Shown one piece after another: positions 47,301 to 54,425 of a stretch of DNA of 64,000 nucleotides. Both the position numbers and the translations under genes were made by a program. The notes beneath the pieces are model-generated. The model was not told the DNA's origin and ran no database searches. It saw nothing but the letters and a program-made list of their open reading frames with translations. The stretch is taken from positions 1,922,001-1,986,000 of the forward strand of contig NZ_CP014699.1 of assembly GCF_001642085.1 (NCBI RefSeq). Reading direction: 5' to 3'. This DNA comes from Streptococcus pantholopis (lineage in GTDB: Bacteria; Bacillota; Bacilli; Lactobacillales; Streptococcaceae). Each line of letters starts with the position of its first letter. Position 1 is the first letter of the stretch.

Positions 47301-47707
47301 AATTCTGGACATAATTTTTTTCTTTCTTCTGGATATGGCTTAACGCTTAATGTCTGATTTTTTAAATTATTGAAAAATTCATCAATATTATTAGCTCCTG
47401 GAAATTTGCAAGCCATTCCCGTTATTGCTATCTTTTCTTTTCTAACAGTTTTTGTGTTTAATACATTAACTGCTTCTCTATTTTCAATACATTCATTCAA
47501 ATATTTATAAAATTTGTTAACGGTAGGATAATCGATCAAAGCTGCCATATCTAGTTTAACATTTAACTCTTGTTCTAATTTACCAACAAACTGAACCAAT
47601 GTTTGAGAATCAAAGCCCATTTCCATAAATGGTTTATCCAAATCAATTTTTTCACTAGGTACCTTTACATAGTTTGAAATTTTATAAAGTAAATCTCTTA
47701 GTTCCAT
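38315..47707 (-). CDS. hybrid PKS/NRPS: ACP-KS-AT-ACP-C-A-T-C-A-T
   Basis: 3130 residues, first gene of the cluster. Domains by motif: ACP1 (GFDS, Ser34); KS (about 95-520; TACSSS near 253, ETHGTGT, TNIGHLESAAG); AT (about 610-900; GHSLGE near 694, YAFH, suggesting malonyl); ACP2 (DIDSLK, about 994); C1 (HHSVIDG, about 1182); A1 (IYTSGTTGRPKG, about 1657; code read as D-A-F-T-V-A-A-I-W, near Phe-type codes, tentative); T1 (GIDSIN, about 2029); C2 (HHFIADG, about 2220); A2 (TSGTTGKPKA, about 2675; unusual HDPILRD in place of FDxSVxx); T2 (GGTSMKLL, about 3055). No KR, E or TE. Builds a lipidated beta-keto-dipeptide. Confidence 0.93.
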   Translation of the reverse strand: MELRDLLYKISNYVKVPSEKIDLDKPFMEMGFDSQTLVQFVGKLEQELNVKLDMAALIDYPTVNKFYKYLNECIENREAVNVLNTKTVRKEKIAITGMACKFPGANNIDEFFNNLKNQTLSVKPYPEERKKLCPEFSPKENKKIYDGGYIDDIEVFDNVYFNMSETEAANIDPQQRILLQEIVHALEDADITEKDIQNTEIGVFVGASNTDYLRTVISNEKDINAIVGNSMAMLSNRMSFFFDFKGPSMTIDTACSSSLVAVNEAIESINRGECEVAVVAGVNIILDAELNRAMGEAGMLSPDGLCQTFDEKANGYVRGEGVGVLILKRLTAAEDRGDRIYATIIGKAINQDGRSASLTAPNKNMQVELLKKSAADAGLSTSEIRYIETHGTGTFLGDYIEVSAIDEAINQDLRRKHPLLLGAVKTNIGHLESAAGVASLIKTALCLFYGELVPTRSIDKINDKLELEQKNMHIVQETVKIKDKQFICGVSSFGFGGTNCNVILEKYNSTANKQEYSNKENYVLPLSDVSQDALYRKIKDFHNFVQNYNGSLNDIEYAMTQRTNLRKYRTGYVVKDKDDLLKKLARALKIPEKNEEIKNNNRISLVFSGQGTQWIGMGRQLSQFPAYREMFEKCVEKFKEIGQCDLNEIIASNNEDILQDSYFAQPAIFAIQVSIAHLLKEMGVHYDLVCGHSLGEVAAAFTSGALSLNAAVKIINSRSTILRRFTGKGKMLSVSLSEEKASEYLKGYENTSIGVINSVDSMVISGINDEVARLKEAFQANNIRCQYLPVNYAFHYVGLEPFKEEFIERTGKIKSKPTNIEFVSTVTGNSLNSKKLDANYWADNMRNTVRFADAAAYIANKSDIIIEIAPSSALMLYLLKYKKSSKVSLISTQQKKTLPDKALLDATIDLFNLGIDINWNALNITKGNRVYLPKYSFAQNKIWAKVEEGVITPELPTVQKTFTKDEIEGFITDLISSVTYESVSITSESEIADLDIDSLKLFQLNSKINTQFDIALKITDLSTLKTVGDLILKIDSYLQKNRKIQDTDKVLDIDIQKLVTDGQAAIIRDQLLNKTSNKYNMAAAWKMGAELDAEKWKLACEAVIQKHVVLNLRFSVDGQQIVQTESTSNVEIQIADFSHIDDIDGYINEVLNQPFELEKETVRVVLGAKANDWYFGLSIHHSVIDGVSIFFLLKEIIAAYKQLQSGIPLTLEKDKTYFNYQKHELSVKESDQYEIATNKLKKDLAGCELAEDFGVFSNPDRTKSSSSEKYLQIDSRLFEKLKSFSKAYGYTLFETLYSIYQLLYYKLNNDNNFITCTYSSGRENATYYDTIGYLVKNILVSSQINPQETISDFIKGVHEKLFEAYDYPAGVPLNYLKNVGLETGKNLSHVFAYEKTIGEVNSAPVFMNSDDKENIFTIDGMNFEKINMGCLDSQYNLVFMLEECSDKVIVKCQFKEAVYEDKAIEVLLDSYETLLESILTKPKLPIKDHSISKNIPAIETSVEMQGIKYHQYLEYFAEKLPEKLAVSYDGENISYAELNRRSNVLAKKLIQYTQGKNIAVGVAVEKSQVFLTSIFAIMKAGAYYVPLDKNYPRERLQYIMDNSGMKFLVSDGTFDDMGLDYSKVTAVSPVITDEVSSNLTVNNGLASTAYMIYTSGTTGRPKGVKVTHAGIENVVKEQERLFNVNSKDRVTFFASVCFDASVFDILMAIGHGATLVFSSREKMGTGVRLHDFLKDEQITVTTLPSSVLASMENENLPDLRVIVTAGEPCTDDIKNNWCIDHEFYNAYGVTEATIWNTTSKCDVNKKVMIGKPVANTDLRIVNQDGNLCPEGVTGELLIGGISLAEGYAGLKELNEKRFIYIEGNRFYRTGDLVRLDYSGEIDYVARADNQVKIHGYRIELEEIEKVIQNLSKVKKAIVLLIQKGNDKQLVSYVEPKPQENLSEQNLRNDLEPILPHYMIPDRVFLTEYMPLTQNGKIDRKRLKQQALEESQNRNLILPATPKEVAVVAVLQKYVENDEISMTDTLLELGIDSINIYNLMVDIEKEFGVALKIEDLLKNINVSALCQIIYDENNQSNLILQKKPQDVPIRLSEKQKGIWIASQLKKETREYNIPIALKLTGTLDKSALNKALNKIVERHNILHTRYYLSGDDILCDLDDNFSFEIPVENISELTTEQKHLKIQREITAMKLVNLRPDEYPLFKVKLLQATADEHYFLFTIHHFIADGWSFKIIFTELKHYYNFYRTGTNFEEEPLEYQYEDIGYTEYIKHDEELDKKRETYWQNKFENENSILSMPEDYPRPLVMDHVGRNVYTTLNSRKYAEVEKFAQQHGITVFSFMTAILGILLRRYSGQESINIGFPMLGRDNKYSQKMIGMFIDTTVAKLNVDPNLSFKEYLNTVANEIISSMDMGEIGLNRIVEAANPPRSSDNTQLFQVLINMIDFNIDVNGLDGLTLDVIEDDVQEAKYDFTFYLTENTDGLQIRLNYYSSVYSQETAQLILNQYVWLIEMIIEDASRRVGEYRLAKKIAFSEGMMTKNCNDSNLLAYTVLENITNNNEGLNFEYRNKVYHSRDIQEQVTQIFEELKNRNVPKGCVIAISGLREPRMIAAILAVLKCESLFTIIDSQWPKGKIDEALQATNSSYFIDLMDSETKVLEVQSQKVQYSLNDSSYIAMTSGTTGKPKAILGSNSAVNHFIDWEIHHFDLNSNDRFAILSGISHDPILRDIFVPLTLGASLVFPDESELVQNDLFRYLKENNISVANITPSLAEAIILGAKRHPNKKLSHLRFLFFGGERLRKSTVQALKKIAPNCRIVNYYGTTETPQGMSFIEYSGETLNSLGEYLPIGPGIDDVKIVLTDESGEEVSIGEIGIVHVCTKYLAKGYLTENSNQITPFSSQSNIYNTGDLGRYRLDGSIDILGRKDGQIKRYGQRIELGEIESAVTRYGDVDYAKALFYKDNIYVFVTTVNEFDEQKCKDSLLNYLPVYMIPSRIITIPSIPLTRNGKIDSRQLEKLIDNTSALVVDKQVLSETEKMVKTAWEEVLELHMIPSDKAFFEVGGTSMKLLTLQQNLEEQFQREIPITVLFNNPTIRALSKYLDKDKKQAETNIQSAFEEAQQRRKKATLFMKHNAKRN

Positions 47708-47858
47708 TTTTTTATAACCCCCAAATTCGTTTTGCTTTTAACACTAAAAATTACTAATTTTTAATAAAATTTTATAAAATATATTTTTTAAATATTAATA
47801 ATTATTCAAAACTAATAGATTAAGTGCATTCATTAGTAATACTGATATTGATATCTTT

Positions 47859-47867
47859 ATCGTACCA
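47859..47867 (-). promoter_or_regulatory. candidate extended -10 promoter of the PKS/NRPS operon
   Basis: On the minus strand TGGTACGAT gives an extended -10 element. The long dyad at 47876-47921 is centred about 46 bases upstream of the start expected from it, where an activator would sit. No good -35 is present. The leader to the first gene is about 150 bases and very A+T rich. Confidence 0.4.
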
Positions 47868-47875
47868 TTTCTATT

Positions 47876-47921
47876 TTTATTTTATTGATTTTTCCAGATA
47901 TGGAAAAATCAATAAAATAAA
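47876..47921. promoter_or_regulatory. 20-bp-arm perfect dyad, candidate Rgg operator
   Basis: Two perfect arms of 20 bases (inner part TTGATTTTTCC and GGAAAAATCAA) flank AGATAT. It lies between two divergent transcripts, so a terminator role is unlikely. The centre contains TTTTTCCAGATATGG, and TTTTCCAGATAT recurs at 47942-47953. Confidence 0.6.
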
Positions 47922-47925
47922 TTTC

Positions 47926-47953
47926 ATATCTGAAAAAAATCTTTTCCAGATAT
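47926..47953. promoter_or_regulatory. second dyad overlapping the peptide-gene -35 region
   Basis: ATATCTG and CAGATAT, perfect 7-bp arms 14 bases apart, share their half-site with the larger dyad. It covers the -35 region of the short-peptide promoter, whose -35 is weak, a usual picture for an Rgg-activated promoter. Confidence 0.55.
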
Positions 47954-47962
47954 TTCTGATGA

Positions 47963-47968
47963 TATAAT
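47963..47968 (+). promoter_or_regulatory. -10 element of the short peptide gene
   Basis: TATAAT, 29 bases before the ATG, with no matching TTGACA at the proper distance. Confidence 0.6.
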
Positions 47969-47997
47969 AAAGAACATATTACATAAGGAGGTAAACT

Positions 47998-48045
47998 ATG
48001 TTAGGTTTCGTTTTTCTTAAATGGTTCTTCATTCAATCCTGTTAA
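47998..48045 (+). CDS. short hydrophobic peptide (SHP-like pheromone candidate)
   Basis: A 15-codon gene: MLGFVFLKWFFIQSC. AAGGAGG lies five bases before the ATG. The peptide is strongly hydrophobic with one Lys, as in pheromone precursors of the SHP class that are exported, trimmed, re-imported by the oligopeptide permease and bound by Rgg. It is convergent with the rgg gene that starts on the other side of a shared terminator, an arrangement known for rgg/shp pairs. The C-terminal residues probably form the mature signal. The role is inferred from size, signals and neighbour. Confidence 0.65.
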   Translation: MLGFVFLKWFFIQSC

Positions 48046-48070
48046 TAGACTCTTCTTCATTTTTGGACCT

Positions 48071-48105
48071 AAAAAAAGCAAACAGTACAGTCTGCTTGCT
48101 TTTTT
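48071..48105. terminator. bidirectional terminator between peptide gene and rgg
   Basis: AAAAAAGCAAACAG and CTGCTTGCTTTTTT pair with one mismatch around TACAGT; T tracts occur on both strands, serving both convergent genes. Confidence 0.75.
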
Positions 48106-48119
48106 ATAAACTATAAAAA

Positions 48120-48989
48120 TCAGAGTATGAGTTTGGTATAATGTCGAAACTTGGCAGCAAAAAAATCTGCTAATTGCGTATCCCCCAGTGTTTCAAGAGC
48201 TGATAGGTAGTCTCTTATTTTTTGTTTGTTTTTTTGTTCTCCTTTTATATAGGTTACCATCAGTTTAAAAAAATTGACGGTTGTGATAATAAACATATCC
48301 TGATAAGTGACGAGACCCTCCAAAATATTTGTAAAATAAGAAACATAGTAAAAAGCCTTCCTTTCGATTAACTCCGCAATTAGATTTAAAAGGGTTAACT
48401 TGGCAGTATTATCGTGGCTGGGAATGGACTTATAAAATTTATCGCGCTCTACAAAAGCTTTAGCTAGAAAAATTAAGTCTTCGTCTGACAAAAAGGTCAT
48501 GGTATTGCCAAAAATATAGAGTTCATATTCTGTCCATTCTTCAATACTGTAGAGATACTGAGTTAAAAATTCTTCCTCTTCTTTTTCAATAGTGTAGGAA
48601 TTGTCCAGCGAGTGGATACTGTCCTTAATGACCAGCAGGTTCAGACGGTTGTATACATCATAGGTTTCATAGTCCTTATAATCCTGCAAAAGCTGCTTTA
48701 AACCTTCGATATCCTGAGTTTGGTGCAAATTCATAATCCGGCTGCCCATTCTGAAAAAATCGGTCGTCTCATAGTTATTGACAGCATGGCCGAATTCTGC
48801 AAAACTCATGTGAATCGCCGAAATGGCCAGAAGCAGTTTATCAGCTGCCAGCATGGTCTGACCGTTTTCAAATCTGGACAGCTGCGGCATTGACAAATTA
48901 TCCTGAGCAATGTCCTTTAAACGCAGGCCTCTGGCCATACGCAGTTCTTTATAGAGCTCTCCTAAAGCCATTGATTTCTTTTCGTTCAT
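48120..48989 (-). CDS. Rgg-family transcriptional regulator
   Basis: 289 residues from the ATG at 48989, with GAGGGAG upstream; the longer frame to 49058 has none. N-terminal helix-turn-helix (about 8-63; LKDIAQDNLSMPQLSRFENG) and a long all-helical C-terminal repeat region, the peptide-binding part of Rgg/MutR proteins. It faces a candidate pheromone gene, and both lie beside the PKS/NRPS operon promoter with its dyads. It most likely controls that operon and the peptide gene in a density-dependent way. Confidence 0.88.
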   Translation of the reverse strand: MNEKKSMALGELYKELRMARGLRLKDIAQDNLSMPQLSRFENGQTMLAADKLLLAISAIHMSFAEFGHAVNNYETTDFFRMGSRIMNLHQTQDIEGLKQLLQDYKDYETYDVYNRLNLLVIKDSIHSLDNSYTIEKEEEEFLTQYLYSIEEWTEYELYIFGNTMTFLSDEDLIFLAKAFVERDKFYKSIPSHDNTAKLTLLNLIAELIERKAFYYVSYFTNILEGLVTYQDMFIITTVNFFKLMVTYIKGEQKNKQKIRDYLSALETLGDTQLADFFAAKFRHYTKLIL

Positions 48990-49180
48990 AAATCTCCCTC
49001 TGATAAGCATACTAGTATATAAAAGTTTAACACAGTTGATTTGCAAAAAAATTGACATTATTTTACATTGCTGCTATTTTTTGTAAACTATTTTTAGGAT
49101 TCTTATATCTATTGTTCATGTTTATACAAAAAACACTCCTAAGCTGGGCGAAAAAGCCAACTATGGGGTGCCGTTTAATT

Positions 49181-49624
49181 TCAGCGGTTTTTAGTATCTA
49201 AAATAATAGTTACAGGACCGTCATTAGTCAGGGTAATCTGCATATCCGCTCCAAACCGGCCGGTTTGAACCGGGACATGTTGCTGCAGCATCTGATTAAA
49301 GGTTTTATAGAGCTGTTCAGCCAGCTGAGGTGGAGCGGCTTCCGTGAAAGCGGGCCGATTGCCCTTTTTAGTGTTGGCAAATAGGGTGAACTGAGAAACA
49401 GAGAGGATCTCCCCTTTTATATCCTGAACGGAAAGATTCATCTTGTCCTTATCATCAGCAAAAATCCGCATCTGAACAATCTTACGAACGGCATAATCTA
49501 GATCAGTCTGGTTATCATCAGGTCCAATACCCACTAAAAGAAGTAGGCCCTGTCCGACAGCGGCTGTCTGACTGCTGTCAATCGAAATACTGGCACTGCG
49601 GACACGCTGTATCACTAGTTTCAT
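49181..49624 (-). CDS. dtd: D-aminoacyl-tRNA deacylase
   Basis: 147 residues, full length. Conserved motifs SVSQFTLFA (about 77-85) with the catalytic Thr region, and the Gly-Pro dipeptide near the end in NDGPVTIIL that reads the chirality. Removes D-amino acids (and Gly) wrongly attached to tRNA. It starts five bases after rel; the two form a conserved operon in Firmicutes. Confidence 0.95.
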   Translation of the reverse strand: MKLVIQRVRSASISIDSSQTAAVGQGLLLLVGIGPDDNQTDLDYAVRKIVQMRIFADDKDKMNLSVQDIKGEILSVSQFTLFANTKKGNRPAFTEAAPPQLAEQLYKTFNQMLQQHVPVQTGRFGADMQITLTNDGPVTIILDTKNR

Positions 49625-49629
49625 TTGAT

Positions 49630-51852
49630 TTACCCATTTGTTCGTTTAACTGAATAGACATCCGGAACAACCTTGATTTTATCAACTACCGTCGTCAGCG
49701 TGGCAAGATTGGGGATGCCAAAAGTGATGTGAATATTAGCAAATTTTCGATCCTTAGTCGGCTGAGCATTGACAGTGGAAATGTTTTTACTGGTATTGGA
49801 TAAAATCTGCAGAATATCGTTGAGCAGGCCGCTCCGATTCAGACCGTAAATGTCAATTTCGGCCAGATAATCCTTGTTGCTGTAGCTATCATCTTCCCAT
49901 TCCACATCGATCAAACGCTGCTCATAGCCGGACTGGCTTTTGATATTATGGCAGTCCGCCCGGTGGATAGCAACCCCGCGGCCCTTTGTGATGTAGCCTT
50001 CAATCTTATCTCCTGGGACAGGATTGCAACATTTGGCAATCCGCATAAGCAGACCTGAAGCTCCTTGAATAATCACACCGTCTTCACTTTTGATTTTCAG
50101 GACATCTTTTTTCTCTGTCTTAACCTCGCCGCCGTTAATCAGTTCATCTGCCTCTGCTCTTGCTTTTGCCCGTTCTTCTTCCCGGCGTTCTTTTTCCGTT
50201 AATTTATTAAAAATACTGACCGGACTGATATCACCAAAACCAACAGCAGCATATAAGGCCTCTTCACTGCGGGCGCTGATTCGCGGTAAAATTTCTTCAA
50301 TATGCTTTTTATCCAAATACTTATTAGCGACATAGCCTTGTTCCTGAAAATAATCAACCAGCATTTCTCGGCCTTTATTGACGGACATTTCCTTGTCTTG
50401 ATTCTTAAAGAACTGCCGAATCTTATTTCTGGCTTTATTGGTCTTAACAATCTTAATCCAGTCTCGACTTGGCCCAAAAGAATTAGGATTGGTGACAATT
50501 TCAACAACATCACCGGTCTTAAGTTTGGCTGTTAAAGGGACCATCCGTCCGTTGACCTTGGCGCCGGTTGCTTTTTCACCCACCTGCGTATGGATAGCAT
50601 AGGCAAAATCGATAGGTCCGGAATCTTTTGGAAGTTCTTTGACTGCCCCTGTCGGTGTAAAGACATAGATTCGTTCGGTAAAGATATCTTCCTTGACGGA
50701 ATCCACAAACTCCTTTGCATCGCCGTTAGAAGCATCTTGCAGTTCCACCAGCTCTTTAATCCAGTTCATACCCAGAGCCTGCTCAGACTGACTGACTTTG
50801 CCCTTGATGCCTTTTTTGTAAGCCCAATGAGCAGCGACACCGTATTCAGCCACTTCATGCATTTCTTTCGTCCGAATCTGAATTTCAATCGGTCCTTTAG
50901 GACCGTAAACTGTCGTATGAATGGACTGATAGCCATTAGCTTTGGGAGCAGCAATATAGTCCTTAAAGCGGCCGGGCATAGGCCGCCACAGTTCATGAAT
51001 ATAACCCACCATGGCATAGACATCACTGGGAGTGTTCATAATGCAGCGGATAGCTATCAGATCATAAATCTGATCAAAGCGCTTTTTCTTGTCCCGCATT
51101 TTACGGTAAATAGAGTAGATATGCTTTGGCCTGCCGTAAATATCGCCGTAAAGTCCCTGTTCCGCAGTATAAGCCTTGATTTTAGCAACTATGTCATCTA
51201 CCAGCGCTTCACGTTCCCGCCGCTTCTCATTCATCATATGGGAAATTTTATAAAATTCCACTTCATTTAAATAACGAAAAGCTAAATCTTCCAGTTCCCA
51301 TTTAATGCGGCTGATACCCAAACGATGCGCCAAAGGAGCATAGATTTCCATTGTCTCACGCGAAATCCGCTCTTGTTTATCCTTTCTCAGATGCCTCAAG
51401 GTTCGCATATTGTGCAGACGGTCAGCCAGTTTAACCAATATGACACGAATATCTTTTGACATGGCCATCAGCATTTTACGATGATTCTCAGCCAGCTGCT
51501 CTTCTTGCGATTTGTACTCCACCTTACCCAGCTTGGTAACACCATCGACAATATCCCGAACATCCCTGCCAAAATCAAACTCAATATTTTCCAGTGTAAT
51601 ATCTGTGTCTTCCACCACATCATGCAGAAAGCCGCAAGCAACTGTCACCGCATCCAAGTGCAGTTCTGCCAAAATTCCGGCAACCTGAATAGGGTGCACA
51701 ATATAAGGCTCCCCAGACTTTCTGGCCTGATAAAAATGTGCAGCTGTCGCATAGTCCAAAGCTTTTTGAACAAAGGCAACATCTGCATCATTCATATACT
51801 GTCTGGCAAGAGCAATAACCTCTTCTCCGCTTAATTTTACTTCTTTAGCCAT
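49630..51852 (-). CDS. relA: bifunctional (p)ppGpp synthetase/hydrolase
   Basis: 740 residues, full-length RSH protein. HD hydrolase domain with HDVVEDTD (about 77), synthetase domain with RxKxxxSIxxK-like and GYQSIHTTV (about 310), TGS domain (about 395-455; [12 protein letters not shown]), Cys-rich zinc-finger region ([10 protein letters not shown], about 610) and a C-terminal ACT domain (about 665-740). Makes and degrades the stringent-response alarmone. Transcribed with dtd. Confidence 0.95.
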   Translation of the reverse strand: MAKEVKLSGEEVIALARQYMNDADVAFVQKALDYATAAHFYQARKSGEPYIVHPIQVAGILAELHLDAVTVACGFLHDVVEDTDITLENIEFDFGRDVRDIVDGVTKLGKVEYKSQEEQLAENHRKMLMAMSKDIRVILVKLADRLHNMRTLRHLRKDKQERISRETMEIYAPLAHRLGISRIKWELEDLAFRYLNEVEFYKISHMMNEKRREREALVDDIVAKIKAYTAEQGLYGDIYGRPKHIYSIYRKMRDKKKRFDQIYDLIAIRCIMNTPSDVYAMVGYIHELWRPMPGRFKDYIAAPKANGYQSIHTTVYGPKGPIEIQIRTKEMHEVAEYGVAAHWAYKKGIKGKVSQSEQALGMNWIKELVELQDASNGDAKEFVDSVKEDIFTERIYVFTPTGAVKELPKDSGPIDFAYAIHTQVGEKATGAKVNGRMVPLTAKLKTGDVVEIVTNPNSFGPSRDWIKIVKTNKARNKIRQFFKNQDKEMSVNKGREMLVDYFQEQGYVANKYLDKKHIEEILPRISARSEEALYAAVGFGDISPVSIFNKLTEKERREEERAKARAEADELINGGEVKTEKKDVLKIKSEDGVIIQGASGLLMRIAKCCNPVPGDKIEGYITKGRGVAIHRADCHNIKSQSGYEQRLIDVEWEDDSYSNKDYLAEIDIYGLNRSGLLNDILQILSNTSKNISTVNAQPTKDRKFANIHITFGIPNLATLTTVVDKIKVVPDVYSVKRTNG

Positions 51853-51978
51853 AGAGACCTCTTTTATAGTATAGACTACCTTTATTTTAACACTTTTTGG
51901 ATTAAAAATAAAAAAGTTTCCTTATAGTTGTACTTTGAAGAAAGGGGCCCAGCTATCAAGCTCTTTCATACTTGTTTA

Positions 51979-52026
51979 TCACTATATATTGTGTTAAACT
52001 TGATATATTATCACAATATATAGTAT
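51979..52026 (+). promoter_or_regulatory. pair of NrdR boxes upstream of nrdI-like gene
   Basis: TCACTATATATTGTGT (51979-51994) and TCACAATATATAGTAT (52011-52026) match the NrdR consensus ACACWATATATWGTGT with one and two mismatches. Their starts are 32 bases apart, about three helical turns, the usual spacing of NrdR pairs. This supports regulation with ribonucleotide reductase genes. Confidence 0.75.
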
Positions 52027-52037
52027 AAGGAGTTTTC

Positions 52038-52493
52038 ATGTCTCAATTAACCATCCTTTATATCAGCCTCAGCGGCAATACCCACAGCTTTGTTTCGCGT
52101 CTAAGGGATTACCTCAGCCTCAATCATAATATCACTCCCCGCCTGATTAATGTCAAGGAACTGCGCCATGAGACTTTTGCTCTGTCTGAACCTTTCGTTG
52201 CTCTGCTGCCAACCTACCTTGAAGGCGGCAATGGTTTAGATAATGGCAATCAGGAAATCCTGACAACACCTCTGGGTGATTTTATGGCCTCCCATGATAA
52301 CTATAAATATTGCTTTGGCATCATTGGCTCCGGCAATCGGAATTTTAACAATCAATTCTGTCTCACAGCCAAACAGTATGCCGAACGCTTCGGCTTCCCA
52401 GTGCTGGATGAATTTGAACTGCGGGGAACAAGCAGCGATATCGAACGTATTGCCGAAAAAATCCTGCACGCTCAGGCTGCTTTTACAAATTAG
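52038..52493 (+). CDS. nrdI: NrdI-family flavodoxin-like protein
   Basis: 151 residues. Flavodoxin phosphate loop SLSGNTHSF (about 10-18), PTYLEGGNG (about 57-65) and [12 protein letters not shown] (about 95-106) follow the NrdI pattern. NrdI supplies the oxidant that forms the dimanganese-tyrosyl radical of class Ib ribonucleotide reductase. No nrdE/nrdF is next to it; streptococci often have a second, stand-alone nrdI paralogue. NrdR boxes upstream agree with the role. Confidence 0.85.
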   Translation: MSQLTILYISLSGNTHSFVSRLRDYLSLNHNITPRLINVKELRHETFALSEPFVALLPTYLEGGNGLDNGNQEILTTPLGDFMASHDNYKYCFGIIGSGNRNFNNQFCLTAKQYAERFGFPVLDEFELRGTSSDIERIAEKILHAQAAFTN

Positions 52494-52677
52494 CAGGGAC
52501 AATCGAAATCCGCCTCAAAGAGCTGTCTTTTATTTTTTAAATGCTGTTAGAAAAGAACAATAAAACTGCAAAGGATCTGTTACTGAAAAAAAGTAATATA
52601 GACATATGTTGACAATCCTTTTGCTGCTGACAGGCAGAAACAGTTGAATTTATAGGCAGGAGATTTCAGTAAACACT

Positions 52678-53244
52678 ATGACTGATTCTATTACTATCTA
52701 CCCGCAAAAAGGGAAAACGGTCCTCTATCTTTTAGCTTCTTTGCTCCTGATGGCAGCAGGGCTTTTCATTTTTGTTTATACAGAACATTTTCAAAATTTG
52801 GCATTTGTCCGTATTTTTTTATTTGGCTCATCACTTTTGATTAGAATCATAGGAGGTCTAGGCTTTCTCTTTTTTGGTGCTGCTGTCTTTAAACAGTCGA
52901 AATTCCTTTTATCGTCAAAACCGCTTCTTCTGGTCAATCAGGAGGGAATCAGCGATTACAGCAGCCCAAGTGCCCTTGGTCTTATCCCTTGGGAAGATAT
53001 TGCAGATGTACAGCTGACAGACTTCTCTAACCAGCAGTTTCTCTCACTCGTCTTAAAGGACGAAGAACCTTATTTGGCCAAAATGAACTGGATGAAAAAA
53101 CGTCTGGCAAAAGCCAATCAAGCTCTGGTCTCATCTAAAGCTGATGCAGCAGCACCGCTAATCTTTATCTCACTTTCCATCAGCAAGGACGATCCGGAAG
53201 CTATTTTCCGACAAGTAAAAGACATCTATGCAAACTATCGATAA
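52678..53244 (+). CDS. STM3941-like membrane protein
   Basis: 188 residues. Two membrane segments (about 16-36 and 44-66) followed by a cytoplasmic, PH-like region with GLIPWEDIADV (about 100), the feature of the STM3941 family. The ATG has AGGAGA upstream. Function of the family is unknown. It is transcribed alone. Confidence 0.65.
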   Translation: MTDSITIYPQKGKTVLYLLASLLLMAAGLFIFVYTEHFQNLAFVRIFLFGSSLLIRIIGGLGFLFFGAAVFKQSKFLLSSKPLLLVNQEGISDYSSPSALGLIPWEDIADVQLTDFSNQQFLSLVLKDEEPYLAKMNWMKKRLAKANQALVSSKADAAAPLIFISLSISKDDPEAIFRQVKDIYANYR

Positions 53245-53610
53245 ACCGACAAAGCAAAAAGAGCTATAAGAGGTAGCTAACCAACTTCAGCCACCACCCT
53301 TATGACTTCTTTCAGAAAATTATTGCATTTATAAAATCTCCCAAATTTTATTAACAAGAGTATCTTGTTGAAATCCTGCTTATTCACAAACACTAAAAAG
53401 TCAAAAATTTTTCGAGTAGCACTATGTCAATTTTAATCAAATTAAAATATAGGCTAGGAGTTAATAAAGGGGAAGCATACCCGTATAAATTCTAAAATTA
53501 ATTTCCTGTTACTTGAACTTTAATCATTTTTTCAATACTAAATAAATCGGTTCAACAAATTCTTTAAGTGTAAGTCTGTAGTAAGACTTACACTTTTTAT
53601 TTGTGGCGGG
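53245..53610. other. gap before the type VII effector locus
   Basis: About 365 bases without a supportable gene. The A+T-rich sequence contains a terminator at 53566-53600. The first promoter/UTR repeat of the effector cassettes begins right after. Confidence 0.4.
53566..53600 (+). terminator. terminator before the effector locus
   Basis: AGTGTAAGTCT and AGACTTACACTT form an 11-bp stem with a short loop and a following T tract. Confidence 0.8.
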
Positions 53611-53697
53611 AATTCACTTTTAACCGGTGCTTGTTTGTGCTATACTATAAGGTAATTAGGATTAATTGGTTTATACTGTGGCATAAAGGAGGTGGCG
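53611..53697 (+). repeat. cassette promoter/UTR repeat 1
   Basis: First of five near-identical copies of about 85 bases. Shared order: GAATTCACTTTTAA, an extended -10 (TGCTATACT), AAGGTAATTAGGATTAAT, then AAAGGAGGTGG just before the immunity start codon. Confidence 0.85.
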
Positions 53698-54102
53698 ATG
53701 AAGAGTAAAAGAAAGTATTTTGTTTGTTTAGGAATAGCAGCTGTTTGTGTAATAGGAGGCCTTATATTGTTTAACTCATTAAAGAGTAAAGAAGAAAAGT
53801 ATAGAGCTGAGCAGGATAGAGTAGCTAAGTATTTTGTTGAACACTATGAATTGGCTGATGGCCATTCCATTGAAAAGATAGAATTTACTGATTTTCAAAA
53901 AAATAATATGACTGGATCTTGGCGTACTACGGCTATAATTAATAATAGATATAAGATTTCATTTAAAGAGGATAAGATAGGAGAAGAAATTAGAACTTCC
54001 AATTACTCTCCTAATGAATTTAAACTACAGGGAAATACAGGTGGTAATAAGTATTTGTCTGATATTAAGGTGATTTACTATGATAAGGAGTTTATATGGT
54101 AA
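53698..54102 (+). CDS. putative immunity protein 1 (membrane-anchored, DUF1433/TilA-like)
   Basis: 134 residues from the ATG at 53698 after AAAGGAGG. One N-terminal membrane segment (about 7-25) and a small domain outside the membrane; KAEQDR-like region, then I-x-F-x2-F-x4-MTGSW and Y-x-I-x-F. All five proteins of this array share this layout while their folded parts differ. Membrane-anchored immunity proteins of this kind protect against type VII lipase effectors. It overlaps the following effector fragment by seven bases. The role is inferred from position and layout. Confidence 0.6.
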   Translation: MKSKRKYFVCLGIAAVCVIGGLILFNSLKSKEEKYRAEQDRVAKYFVEHYELADGHSIEKIEFTDFQKNNMTGSWRTTAIINNRYKISFKEDKIGEEIRTSNYSPNEFKLQGNTGGNKYLSDIKVIYYDKEFIW

Positions 54103-54383
54103 CTGAAAAAAATTACAAAGAAATTGCAGATGATGTATATGATGTCGATTCTGGAAGGGTAGACAATCCTATCAAGAAAGGTGACTTAGTTGCGAATAAA
54201 CAATATCAAGTCATGACTGACCCTGTTGACAATCTTGATAACGGTATGCAAGCTATGGCGGTGGCTCCGATAGTAGACGGAGAGCCCGATACCTCCCAGA
54301 TTGTCATTGCCTATGCCGGGCCCCATTTCAATAGGAAGAATTCACTTTTAAACAGCACTTGTTTATGCTATACTATAAGGTAA
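54096..54383 (+). pseudogene. truncated effector N-terminus, cassette 1
   Basis: Encodes a variable 50-residue start and then the conserved block DNLDNGMQAMAV to IVIAYAG also found in the complete effector. It leaves that sequence exactly before GTN and runs into the next promoter repeat, giving a 25-residue nonsense tail. The catalytic Ser region is missing, so it cannot be a lipase. Confidence 0.7.
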
Positions 54384-54425
54384 TTAGGATTAATTGCTTT
54401 ATACTGTAACATAAAGGAGGTGGCG
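54338..54425 (+). repeat. cassette promoter/UTR repeat 2
   Basis: Same elements as repeat 1, joined directly to the truncated effector fragment of cassette 1. Confidence 0.85.

Noticed and set aside
47876-47921. Long palindrome as a transcription terminator
   Set aside because: It lies between two divergent starts, so no transcript needs ending there; the shared half-sites with the second dyad favour an operator.
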